Positions 29,451 through 37,933 of a DNA stretch of 37,933 nucleotides are shown piece by piece (within the stretch, counting starts at the first letter, position 1; every line of letters begins with the position of its first letter). The DNA is taken from NCBI GenBank assembly GCA_003427395.1, contig BFEA01000112.1:1861060-1898992 (forward strand). Direction: 5' to 3'. The notes beneath the pieces are model-generated. The model saw only the letters and a program-made list of their open reading frames with translations. It had not been told where the DNA came from and searched no databases. The position numbers and the translations under genes are program-made. The stretch comes from Chara braunii. Taxonomy: Eukaryota > Streptophyta > Charophyceae > Charales > Characeae.

Positions 29451-30339
29451 GTATAAATGTTTTGTGTGTGTAGCTTAGGTCATGTGGATTTGATCCATAG
29501 ATTAGTTGTTTAGGAGGTCGTCTGTAAGTTTCCTAAAATGGCAAATTTACAGTTGACATTTCAGAAGGTCAACTGGCCATACGTCCTCTGAAGGGTCAGT
29601 AGGTTGTGGCTAGAACAGTGCTCGAACAGTCAACTTGACCTCTCACAGGTTGAAAAGGCAGTCTGTCTATCTCTGAAAGGTCAAGAGTCCCAAGTCAAAC
29701 ACCGAAGGGGCAAGCAAAAGGGCAGTCCCAGTCCAGTCCGTTTTGCAGCAAATACCATAGTGGGACTGCACATCTTGAGGGCCTGGGACATTGGGCAGGC
29801 CCAGACCACCAAACAAAACAGTATAAATAAACAGGCAGCGATCAGTCAGTCACTCATTATCTGGGGAACTACGTGGAAGCGCTTCTCGAGCGACTTGTGC
29901 GTTGAGTTCACCCGTGGTCAGCAAGATGCACGAAGGTGGAAGAGGGCGAGCGGCCATAGCCGCTAGGAGGAGGAAGACAACGGCGGCCATAGCCGCCTAT
30001 GTGTAGAAGTTAGAAGATAGTGTGTGAGCATGAGTGCAGACATTCAGGGTAGATCCAAGTGTTGTGTGCGTACTTGCGTGGGAGTGTGGGAGTGTGTCTG
30101 ACGGTGGATACAGTGTTCGGGTGGGAATTCCAGAATGGCGCTCAGACGCCATAGCCATGAGATGTGGCAAGTTGTTTTGAGCTGAGTTCCTGGCCGAAGG
30201 CCATATCTCTGAGTTTTTGCGTGGGCGCACTGCGCCATCTCAAGTTCTGTTGCTGATTCTGCGTCTGTGGAAGTTTCTGTTGCCATCGCCAGCTGCATGT
30301 ATGCATGTTGAACGTGAGGTGAAGACAAGCCTGATTGCA
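29451..30339 (+). repeat. Element D 5' LTR (left border unresolved)
   Basis: The right end is fixed by the primer site: ...gattgca ends at 30339 and TGGTATCGGAGC begins at 30341. A TATA box, tataaataa, lies at 29822-29830. The left border cannot be seen because no second LTR is in the window, so the start given is approximate. Three CATA-core words lie inside (29950-29963, 29980-29993 and about 30147). Confidence 0.6.
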
Positions 30340-30340
30340 G

Positions 30341-30352
30341 TGGTATCGGAGC
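30341..30352 (+). other. Element D primer-binding site (initiator tRNA-Met type)
   Basis: TGGTATCGGAGC, one base after the LTR terminus CA. Confidence 0.82.
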
Positions 30353-31637
30353 TGGTTCCCATTGTCTCCACAAGCATCGTGGAGATCGAAGAGGAGGAAG
30401 GAGCCAACTGACGCGAAGAAGGAGATGATGATGATGACAAGAGAGACACGCGTGTGAAGGAAGAATACCGCTATAGCAGACGACAACCATAGCTGCCAGC
30501 TTGGAGAAGAAGAAGAACAACCGAAAGAGAAAGTGACGGGAGAGAAGAAAGAGGTGACGAAGACGAAGGTGATAGCAGCCATAGCCGACGAAGAAAAAAA
30601 AGAAGTCGGCCATAGCCGAACTCGAGGATGAAGAAGAAGAGGGTGAAGTAAACGAAGGAGACAAAGAGAGAGAAAGCCGCCATAGCCGAATGGTCAAAGA
30701 GTTGACCAGCGAGAGTTGACTAGCGAGAGTTGACCACCAAGTGTTGACCAGCGAGTGTTGACCGGCGAGCATTGACCGACACAGTTGACTGAGTTGACCG
30801 TTGACCAAGCTTGGAGTGCGGAGTGAGGAACAATTCAATCTCTTCAAGCGCTGACCCTTGTCCTTCTATGCTCTATGGATGTTGCACACTCATCTTGGTA
30901 CTTGCTGCAGTCAAGTCTGTCTAGCAGAGTCTGACAGTCTGTCACCTCTTTCTGCATTGAGTCACTCCTGTCCAGGTTGTTGTAGGTTCCAAGCATGTGG
31001 TCTGATAGAGGCTGAGCGATCGACACCTGCACGAGACTTAGTAGGGGTGAGGTGTATCTGACGCCAGACGACCTGGGGAAGAGCCCCCAAGGACCGGTAC
31101 AGACCGGCAGGCTGCTCTGGGTGGTACACTTGCAGATCATGCGTCCAGTATGTCTAAGTTCTTGAGAGAACTCTGCCTGTGATTGTTGTCCTGACTACGA
31201 CGTTAAATAATTCATGAGGAGTTATGGGGGATCTCCTTAAATGCCTCCTGATCAGCCAGTAGTTCTGTAGTGACAGACTAGTAACAGTATAGTCTCGAGT
31301 AGTTGACAGAGGGAGAATTGGAAGCCAAAGCCAGGCAGGATTGAACTGTGGGTGCACAGGCATCCGATGGTTGTGGAAAGATTGGATTGTGGTTGCGAAA
31401 GCATCAGACGACAGTTGTAGCCTGGCTAAGGTGGAAGAGAGAACCTATGTAGTCCTCTAAGCGGTCAGTGTCTAGGTGGGTTGGTCTAATTGTCGAGGAG
31501 CAGAATCGTTTGTGGTTGTGCCCTCGTCCAACATGGACGACTACCCCATGTTCGCCTTCATAGTGGGCCTCTCCCTTTGGGGGCCCTTGCTCCATTTCCT
31601 CTTTCCGTTGGGATTCTAGCGGACCGTTTGTTGCACT
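30353..31637 (+). other. Element D 5' leader
   Basis: Untranslated leader. It holds four CATA-core words (30485, 30577, 30607, 30678), a run of gttgacc/gagttgac repeats at about 30696-30805 and the block 31177-31259 shared with the element C leader. Minus-strand frames here (30044-30847 and others) are Ser/Leu-rich antisense of purine-rich DNA and are not accepted. Confidence 0.7.
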
Positions 31638-32190
31638 ATGACAACTAAGTCCGGAATCAATACCCTGCCATATAGTAAGGAACAGGAGGAAAAGGCTGTC
31701 GTAATTATCCCAGAGCAAAGGGAGAGAAGGAGAAGAGAGCCTTGGAGAAACAGGCCAAAAAATTGACCTTGCTGGAAAAAGAAGCGGCCAGAAAGAAAAA
31801 GATGAAGGAGGAGATGGAGGTGTGGAAGAAGGAACAGGAGGCGAAGTTGGCCAAAGAATTTGCCGAATAAGACGAAGAGGAAAAACAAAGCGAAGAAGAG
31901 GGGGCCCCGTTACAAAGGAGGAGAGAGAAGGGAGCAGTGAAGGGCCCAAAAGAAAGGAAGGAGGAGAGAGGAGAATCGAGAACAGGTCTACCCCAACCAA
32001 AAGAGGTGGAGAAGGTTGTGAAGGAATTGGTGGCAGGACTATCCCTGGGGGAAGATAGGGAAGCAGAGTTGGTTGTCCCCCAGGCAGAAAGAGAAACAAT
32101 GAGAAGAGAGCTGGAGAGAGGAAAGAGTCCCCTGCGTCATCTGGCAAAAAAGCAGGAGAAGCAGATGGAGTGGAAGTTGCGCCTCGTGAA
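31638..32190 (+). pseudogene. gag: Element D gag N-terminus, cut by family-B insertion
   Basis: It starts at ATG 31638 (MTTKSGINTLPYSKEQEEKA). After a frameshift near 31735 it becomes a highly charged coiled coil: KALEKQAKKLTLLEKEAARK, KKMKEEMEVWKKEQEAKL, a TAA near 31868, then an acidic/basic stretch. It ends in VEKVVKELVAGLSLGEDREA, LVVPQAERETMRRELE and KKQEKQMEWKLRLV. The frame stops at 32190 where the family-B LTR begins, so the capsid part is missing from the window. Identification as gag rests on position after a primer site and leader, and on recalled similarity to repeated gag-like proteins of charophytes. No capsid motif is visible. Confidence 0.6.
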
Positions 32191-33510
32191 TGTTACATGC
32201 TGCGCCTGCAACAGGCTCCACAGGCCATTTTCAGGCCCGTGTTGTTTTCAGCCTGAAAGCCTGAAAACAAGGGCCTACAGGCCCCGTGTTGTTTTCAGCC
32301 TGAAAGCCTGAAAACAAGGGCCTACAGGCCCCGTGTTGTTTTCAGCCTGAAAGCCTGAAAACAAGGGCCTATAGGCCCTGTGTCGTTTCAGCCTAAATCA
32401 GGGCCTGAGTCTTTTCAGCCTGAAATTGAGGGCCATTTTCAGGCCCTCATAAGATCGACCTGCCCTGAAACGTAGGCAGGGTTTTAGCTCAGGCCATTTT
32501 TGGCCTATTTTCAAGACAACCTTTGTTTGAGCTTCAACCCAGGGTCTGGCACGTTTTGGCATTGGCAAGAGCAGCCTCCTGGACGGGCCAACACTATATA
32601 AGACTGGCCCGCCCTGCAGGCTGCAGGTAGTTGTAGGTAGTTCCTAGGTACTTCCCAGGCACTTCACGTGCAGTTCAAGACGCAGGAGGTAGTCTTCAGG
32701 ATTCGGCAGCAGCACTCTCGAGGAGCACTGCAGGAGTAGTAGCAGCGTTAGCAGTAGTCTTCAGCGCTGGGCGCCATAGCAGCTAGAGTAGTACTAGAGA
32801 GAGAGAGATTGGGCGGAGGCCAGAGGGACTTACCTGCAGTGCCATTGCTCCAGCTTCGTCTTCCAGGTACCTGCAGCACAGCGCCATCTTCACAGGTTAG
32901 TAACTGGCATATGAGAGAGAGAGAGTTCTTCTTCTTCCTCTTCTCAGTCCACCATCTGCTTCTCACCCTCTCGCTATCTGACTTCACTGCATCAGCAGAC
33001 TACGAGAGCGAGAGAGAGAGAGCTTGGTGACATTTGGATCCAGACTCGATATTGGACTTCAGACATTTTGAAGAGGGATTATTTGGGACTTGTAACGAGA
33101 CTTGGTGTTGACGACTTTCCCATCTCCCCCTTCCTCTTCTTCATCTGATCCCCTCCTCTTCGTCGGGGTATGTCTGGACCTGGCGCCCCCTTCCTGTGTA
33201 TTGCACCAGGCCCCATCACACCTTGTGATGAGCATGATGTATGTTTGGTCTGCGTTGAAGCATTGAGTGGGTTAGTCCTTAGTATTCTAGCATTCGACTT
33301 TGCTATCTTGTACTACGTGAAAGAGGTCAGTCCCGGTCAGGTCAGGACTTGTATCTAAAGTCTTCCCTGTGCTATAAAGCATCATTTTGTATGTATCGGA
33401 ATGCACATTGCTTGTTGAGATTCCACTTGCACTGCATTGTCCATTCAGTCCTTTTTATCACATTGCGGATCCTCGGTTATTATGTCCATCGCCGAACTGG
33501 GCATATAACA
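32191..33510 (+). repeat. Family-B 5' LTR
   Basis: Starts TGTTACATGC and ends GCATATAACA, about 1.32 kb, followed by a primer site. It is the inverted homologue of the split solo LTR. A TATA box, ctatataag, lies at 32594-32602. Three 47-bp repeats occupy 32239-32379, and GA runs occur near 32795, 32910 and 33005. The frames within (for example 33170-33358) are LTR sequence. Confidence 0.92.
32239..32379 (+). repeat. Three 47-bp repeats in the LTR-B U3 region
   Basis: Units start at 32239, 32286 and 32333 (gtgttgttttcagcctgaaa). Each contains two self-complementary parts, ttttcagcctgaaagcctga with its continuation and agggcctacaggccc. The solo LTR has two units. Confidence 0.88.
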
Positions 33511-33512
33511 GT

Positions 33513-33524
33513 TGGTATCGGAAC
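33513..33524 (+). other. Family-B primer-binding site (initiator tRNA-Met type)
   Basis: TGGTATCGGAAC, two bases (GT) after the LTR terminus. Confidence 0.82.
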
Positions 33525-34260
33525 ACCACACATGAATCAGGACATCCTGATCCGACATGTGTGCGGGGACTGGGTAGCTGATTAGTCTTGATTGATCGAT
33601 TAGAGCACACTAGTTAGCCCCCAAAATCACGATTTCGAATTTTTTCCTTTTCTTGCATTTTGTTTTCCCACTATATCTGTTGTGGAAAATCGCAATAGCG
33701 CAACATCTGAAATTTCCGTTTTCGTTTTCTTCTGAAAATCCGAAATTTCGTTGTTGGAAATCCGGAGTATCTTTTTCTCGAAAATTCCGATCTCCTTTTG
33801 CAATTTCCCGTTATTTGGAAATTCGGAATATTTTTTTCCGAAATTCGTTTTTCTGAAAACGGAACGGGAAATCCCTCTTGCAGTACCATTTTCCAAACTG
33901 CGAATACTCTCATCTAAGTCCGAATGCTTGTTATTTCTCTTGGGAAATTTTTTTCTCTCGCAGTTCTATGATTTTCACTACCTTATAATCATTGGCAGTC
34001 TGAAGTTTAAAAAAAAAATTCTCATTGATAATTTCGCACTTCAAGGGAGGTTGGGAGACCTACTGAACTTGCAAAACTCAGGATGTTTATTTTCTCGAAT
34101 TTTTTTTTTTTTGCAAAGTTCAAACTTTTCTTTTTTTGATTAGTGGCTCCTTATCTCGACAATTTATCCCACCCACCCCTCCCCACCTATGTTGTTGCCC
34201 CCTCTGGTCTTACCTTCTCTATCTGTCTCCGGGTACCCCTGCGGCGGCATTGGTGAGTTG
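33525..34260 (+). other. Family-B leader, AT-rich part
   Basis: No gene is supported. The stretch 33630-33890 repeats short words such as gaaattccg and ccgaaatttc on both strands, which gives overlapping Phe/Lys-rich frames that are not accepted. Confidence 0.65.
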
Positions 34261-34459
34261 CCACGTCATCAGGGCACGTCAGCAGACCACGTCAGCAGGC
34301 CACGTCAGCAGATCACATCAGTGGACCACGTCAGCGGACCACATCAGCAGACCACATCAGCAGACCACATCAGCGGACCACGTCAGCAGGACATGTCAGC
34401 AGGCCACGTCAACCGACAGCAGTGCCACGTCAGCAGCAGGGAGTACCACATCAGCAGGC
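34261..34459 (+). repeat. 13-bp tandem array carrying bZIP-type CCACGTCA sites
   Basis: About a dozen units of cacgtcagcagac and variants (CACATCA, CATGTCA, CAGCGGAC), period 13, plus two outlying units near 34423 and 34447. CCACGTCA is the reverse complement of TGACGTGG, a plant bZIP-binding core. The CACATCA variants are what CpG decay of CACGTCA would give. Three units make 39 bases, so the array is also open as a 13-residue peptide repeat in phase with gag. Confidence 0.85.
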
Positions 34460-34500
34460 CCTCGGCCTGGTCTATGCTTGTGCGCTTGCAAACAGCTGTC

Positions 34501-35969
34501 ATGGACCAGAATTCCGGGGAAACGGACGAGGCTTATCAGGCCCGGATGCTGCTTCTGATTACCGAAGCTAAGCAACGGTCCGATGCAGTAGCAGCTGCAG
34601 CAAAGCAAAAGGCAGAGAACGCCTAGAAGGCACGTCTGTTGGCAATTGAACAGCAACGCCACCATGACGAGGCAGCAGCAAAGTCTGCCGATGAAGAACG
34701 AGTCCAACGTCGTGAGAAGATATTCAGCGGAGAGCAAGCTTTGCACACAATGGCAGCGGATTGGCGGACCGAGGCCGAGAATGGCAAGATGGAAGACAGT
34801 GAAAACAAGATCGCTCTACTCCTCTCCCATCTCACGGACCTCTTGACAACATGCATTACACAGCAGGAGGACATTCACAGCCTCGACGCCGCGTTGACTC
34901 AAGTCCACGGCTGCCTCCGACAGTTTTTTCCAAAACCTTTGATTGCCTCGAGGCATTGGAGATTGACATCGGCTCCCTCAAGGACGACGTGCAGTTACAG
35001 CAAACCGCAACGCAACAGTTGGAGCAGCGGATCTGTACTGCCGCCAACCACTCGAGCTCGGAACCGCACGAGACAGCTCCAAAGTTCAATGGGCAGGAGA
35101 TCTTCTGCGACTCGACGAAGACAGATCCAATTTCATGGTTCCGCAAGTTCAAGCTCACGTTGCAGCTACACTACGTCAAAGAACACACGCACCACGGGTA
35201 CTTATACTCCCGATCGGGGGGCGCGTGCCAAGCATGGTTGGACAATCTCTTGTCCAAGTACGGAGTGGTAGCTGCCGACTTGCATACCAAGATAAACTGG
35301 GATAATCTAAAGGCGGCGTGGCATAAGCGGTTCCAAGTAGAGCCGTCGGGGATCAAGGCAATGGAGAAGCTGATGGTCTTCGAACAAGGCACGCTGCCGA
35401 GTGTTGACTGGATTGCCGAGTACCAACGCTTGACATCCGTCGCGGACATTCAAATGGGCTTCAAGGCCATTAAACACTACTTCATCTCGAGGTCGTGTCC
35501 GACGTTGGGCAATGCCTTAACTCACGTCGAGGACACCCTGACGACACCGGCAAAACAAGTCGACAAGGCCGCGCAGATTATTGTCACGAACAAGGAGGCC
35601 AAGAACCTCCACCGTTCGTCTGCGACATGCCCGAACAGAGATCAGCATCGGCCGAAAGTGGCGGTGGTCGCGGCGGCAACGCCAAACGACCAAACTAGCG
35701 AGGTTGTGTCTGCCAATGAAGGGGACAGACTCGCAGCCGCCCGGGAAGGTGGCCGCTCTGACAAAGGCCGAGGACGCGGCAAGGCGAAGACAAACACCTC
35801 ATCTAGCCTTAGGCCCGACGCAGCAGCTCCAGCCCCATGGTCCTATTACGGTCTCTCCGAGCAAGCATTCAAGGCACGCACGAGATTCCACTATTATCTG
35901 TGGTGTAACAACGATCTCCACGACACAATGGTCTGTCAGTCGAAAGGCAAGGGCAAATCGGGAAACTGA
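34501..35969 (+). pseudogene. gag: Family-B gag
   Basis: The likely start is ATG 34501 (MDQNSGETDEAYQARMLLLI). The frame is also open upstream to about 34189 through the 13-bp array, so an N-terminal extension is possible. A TAG at 34624 interrupts it. The frame then runs through a charged coiled coil (EQQRHHDEAAAKSADEERVQ) and shifts at a T6 run near 34925. It continues with EALEIDIGSLKDDVQLQQTA and the capsid domain (FNGQEIFCDSTKTDPISWF, CQAWLDNLLSKYGVVAADLH, FQVEPSGIKAMEKLMVFEQ). A basic RGRGKAK tail follows. Near the C-terminus YLWCNNDLHDTMVC is a zinc knuckle whose first Cys is Tyr (TAT for TGT). Confidence 0.88.
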
Positions 35970-36500
35970 GCACCGCCGGGAGTGACTCGACGACATTCTC
36001 GACGCCTTCGGAACCGGTCACTTCGCGGGTGACCGCCCTTCGTTCCGAGGCCCATGAGGAAGTGGATAGTCCTCCTCTTCTTTATTCTTTTGAGGATTAT
36101 GCTGCCTTGGCGCACAAGTTCGAAGGAAGGCAAACCCGACGGCGATCAAGTTGGCAGACGGAAGGACACAACAACTTATCGACCGCTACATTGAGGCCGT
36201 ACTGATGTATTTCGCACCTCATGCATGCGAACCGGTGACATTTGACATTTTGGACACAGACTTCGACATTATTTTGGGAATCCCTTGGCTTGCAAGTGTG
36301 GATCACACGATCAACTTCCACCGGCGGACTCTTACCGTTCGCGACGCCTTCGGCGCCGAAGTGTCGTGTACTATTCCTCTTCCGCACCCTTCGATTCAGT
36401 GCCAAGTGGTGACGGCCAAGTCATTCTGGGTTACTTGTGCTTACGAGCAGCCCAGCGAAATCGGCCTATGTTTCCTACGAACCGTCGCGGCAGCCGACTT
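35970..36500 (+). pseudogene. pol: Family-B protease, active-site part missing
   Basis: After a linker (SPPLLYSFEDYAALAHKF, in another phase) the protease frame resumes at about 36127: PTAIKLADGRTQQLIDRYIE and DILDTDFDIILGIPWLASVD, the C-terminal half of a Ty3/gypsy protease. The DSG/DTG active-site block expected between these two parts is absent, so a deletion near 36110-36130 removed it. The frame continues as the protease-RT linker (RTVAAADFSPTDLSSDP). Confidence 0.8.
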
Positions 36501-36812
36501 TTCACCCACGGACTTGTCTTCGGACCCCCGTGTGGTGCGGTTGCTTGACAAGTTCGCCGACATCTTCGATTCACCTACCGGTGTGGTGCCGGATCGGCCG
36601 ATCTCTCACGAGATCATTCTTGAGGCCGGTGCCGTGCCGCCGAAAGGTTGCATTTACCGCATGAGCGAGGAGGAGCTTACGGTCCTCCGCGCACAACTCG
36701 ATGACTTGATGGACAAAGGCTGGATCCGCCCTAGTAGCTCCTATATGGAGCGCCAGTTCTCTTCGTACGGAAGAAGAACAGGGATCTACGATTGTGCATC
36801 GACTTCGCGAGC
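36501..36812 (+). pseudogene. pol: Family-B reverse transcriptase N-terminus
   Basis: DKFADIFDSPTGVVPDRPIS, PPKGCIYRMSEEELTVLRAQ and LMDKGWIRPSSS are the start of a Ty3/gypsy RT. After a small frameshift near 36745 GAPVLFVRKKNRDLRLCID is read. The sequence then jumps to integrase at about 36806-36812. The RT palm with YLDD and all of RNase H are missing. Confidence 0.85.
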
Positions 36813-37222
36813 GCTTTTCGTGGCCCGGCCTTCTCGGCGACGTCACACGCTATTGCGAGTCATGCGAGGTTTGCCGACGCTACAAATTCTGCAACCATCG
36901 TCCGTACGGCGAGTTGCGACCATTACCGGTCCCCTTGCGCCAGAGGGAAGCGATTACCATGCCGGGCCATTCCCCAAGCACAAGACTGGTCTGGATGGGA
37001 TTCTTACGGTGGTCGACCAACTCACCAATTTTGCCATGTTTTTGCCTTGCCGCTATCATGCCAAGGCACCGGAATTGGCCGAGGTTCTTTACGCTGGTTG
37101 GATTCGAACCAAGGGTTACCCCAAGGAAATCGTCTGCAACCGCGGCACTCGGTTCATGTTCGATTGTTTGATTGGCACTCATCAAATGATGGGGCTCATC
37201 TCTCAAGCCCAGTTCGGCTCGC
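36794..37222 (+). pseudogene. pol: Family-B integrase remnant
   Basis: RERFSWPGLLGDVTRYCESC and VCRRYK give the Cys pair of the zinc-binding domain (the preceding His pair was lost with the deletion). After a frameshift the core is read as TGLDGILTVVDQLTNFAMFL and AEVLYAGWIRTKGYPKEIVC, NRGTRFM. The second catalytic Asp (usually SDRD) reads CNRG, so it is lost. A last recognisable piece, SLKPSSAR, near 37202-37222 stands just before the usual HPQTDGQ-E motif, after which homology stops. Confidence 0.8.
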
Positions 37223-37518
37223 CTACTTGGTACAATTTTTGCAATGACCCGCACAGAATCAGTCTCAACTTTTCTGAGTATTGCTGCTTGCCGGTCTGAT
37301 TTCTTAGATTTCCATGTTCTGTGTGGGTTTGCTGTTTGCTTGCTTGTGTGTAAGTCCCTGTGTGATAATGCAGCAACTTGGGTAGGCCCATCAAAAGCGC
37401 GGTAGGCCTAGAAGGACCCGAATGCATATACCAGGGCCCGAAGATTAGATTCAGGCCCTCAGGTTGACTTGAGGGCTGCAATTATGTTCCCGCCAAACAC
37501 CAGGAACTTCCTGTAGGC
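37223..37518. other. No gene recognised; end of family-B homology
   Basis: The sequence no longer resembles pol or the family-B LTR. Short inverted words gtaggcc/ggcctac near 37380-37410 and 37513-37524 hint at another small repeat. The 3' LTR is not in the window. Confidence 0.5.
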
Positions 37519-37629
37519 CTACCGTCTTCACCCAAATAGAACGCCCGGTCATTACAGATGCATCTGGACTGAAAGTGCCCCTGAATACGGCTATAATGAC
37601 CAGGCATTCTATTCGGGTTAAGACTGTAG
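37519..37629. mobile_element. Foldback MITE, family M1, copy 2
   Basis: The left arm starts ctaccgtcttcacccaaata, and the reverse complement of the right arm starts ctacagtcttaacccgaata. Both continue to ggtcatta. The centre tctggactgaaagtgcc matches the centre of copy 1 (tctagactgaaagatgcc). It is 111 bp and non-coding. Confidence 0.75.
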
Positions 37630-37933
37630 TACCCTGGAGAGGCAGTGCTACCGCGGCCTGAGTGAAGCTGTTCGGCCGAGTTGCAATACTATATCATTCA
37701 GGCACAATGAGTGAAGCAGTAGCTTACTGGCCAGTCATGCTGCTGCTCCGCCCAGAAGCTGAAGGTAGGTGGCGCTCCTGCTGAGCAGTAGAGCTGAAGG
37801 GTGGAGAAGATGGAGAAAGAGTAGTGGGAGGGAGGAGACCTTGTTTATGGAGGTAGAGGTTGAAGCGCCCCATGCCAGCCTATGGAGAAGGATGAGAGAA
37901 GGGTGTAGAGAATGAGTAAGCAGGGGGGGGGGG
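37630..37933. other. No gene recognised
   Basis: Purine-rich DNA with gaggaga and gagaaggatgag runs, ending in a poly-G run at 37923-37933. Confidence 0.5.

Noticed and set aside
30044-30847. 267-codon minus-strand Ser/Leu/Phe-rich frame
   Set aside because: It is antisense to the purine-rich leader of element D, with overlapping frames in all phases and no domain.
31404-32147. 247-codon minus-strand Pro/Leu-rich frame
   Set aside because: It is antisense of the Lys/Glu-rich gag of element D. The coding strand has the matching start and coiled coil.
33627-34143. Overlapping Phe/Lys-rich frames on both strands
   Set aside because: They arise from short gaaattccg-type repeats in an AT-rich leader. 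No domain and no start context.
34261-34459. CRISPR-like short repeat array
   Set aside because: The 13-bp units are contiguous without unique spacers, and the setting is a eukaryotic retroelement leader.

Overview
This window looks like repeat-dense nuclear DNA from a streptophyte green plant or alga. The grounds are Ty3/gypsy chromoviruses with plant-style initiator-Met primer sites, a plant-like 18S rRNA fragment, short CCCTAAA runs, abundant microsatellites and assembly N-runs. A charophyte such as Chara is my best guess. It rests on recalled resemblance of the charged gag at 31638-32190 to repeated Chara predicted proteins, not on a search. I see no intact cellular protein-coding gene and no operon. 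Almost every long open frame belongs to a decayed retroelement or to low-complexity DNA.

Layout. 1-2443 holds foldback elements (681-798 and 1763-2104) and a decayed 18S rRNA 3' end (1195-1402). A solo LTR of family B (2444-2591 plus 11261-12395, flanked on both sides by CCGAC) is split by a full-length minus-strand chromovirus, element A (2592-11256, flanked by TAAT). 12396-18850 is a mosaic: a sequence gap, long microsatellites, a tandem repeat, a foldback, a cluster of tRNA-derived SINE modules, a pair of tandem foldbacks and short repeats. Element C (18853-27922) is a plus-strand chromovirus with both LTRs, PBS, gag, protease, RT, RNase H, integrase and chromodomain, flanked by CCTG. 27923-29450 holds a small foldback, a 63-bp tandem duplication, half of a MITE and a roughly 120-bp minisatellite. 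Element D (5' end unresolved, LTR end 30339, PBS 30341-30352, gag from 31638) is cut at 32190 by a family-B element. That element has a full 5' LTR (32191-33510), PBS, leader, gag and a pol with several internal deletions, and its homology fades near 37222. A second copy of the first MITE lies at 37519-37629.

How the parts relate. The window records successive insertions. Family B inserted on the left and was reduced to a solo LTR, then A landed in it. Family B also inserted into the gag of D, and C inserted between copies of small repeats. All four families use a primer site close to TGGTATCRRAGC. C and D share a leader block although the rest looks different. A hairpin-like word with a CATA core recurs in LTRs or leaders of A, C and D. 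The family-B leader carries an array of 13-bp units centred on CCACGTCA, a bZIP-type site. These shared cis-elements are the most interesting candidates. I find no gene set that amounts to a new biochemical system.
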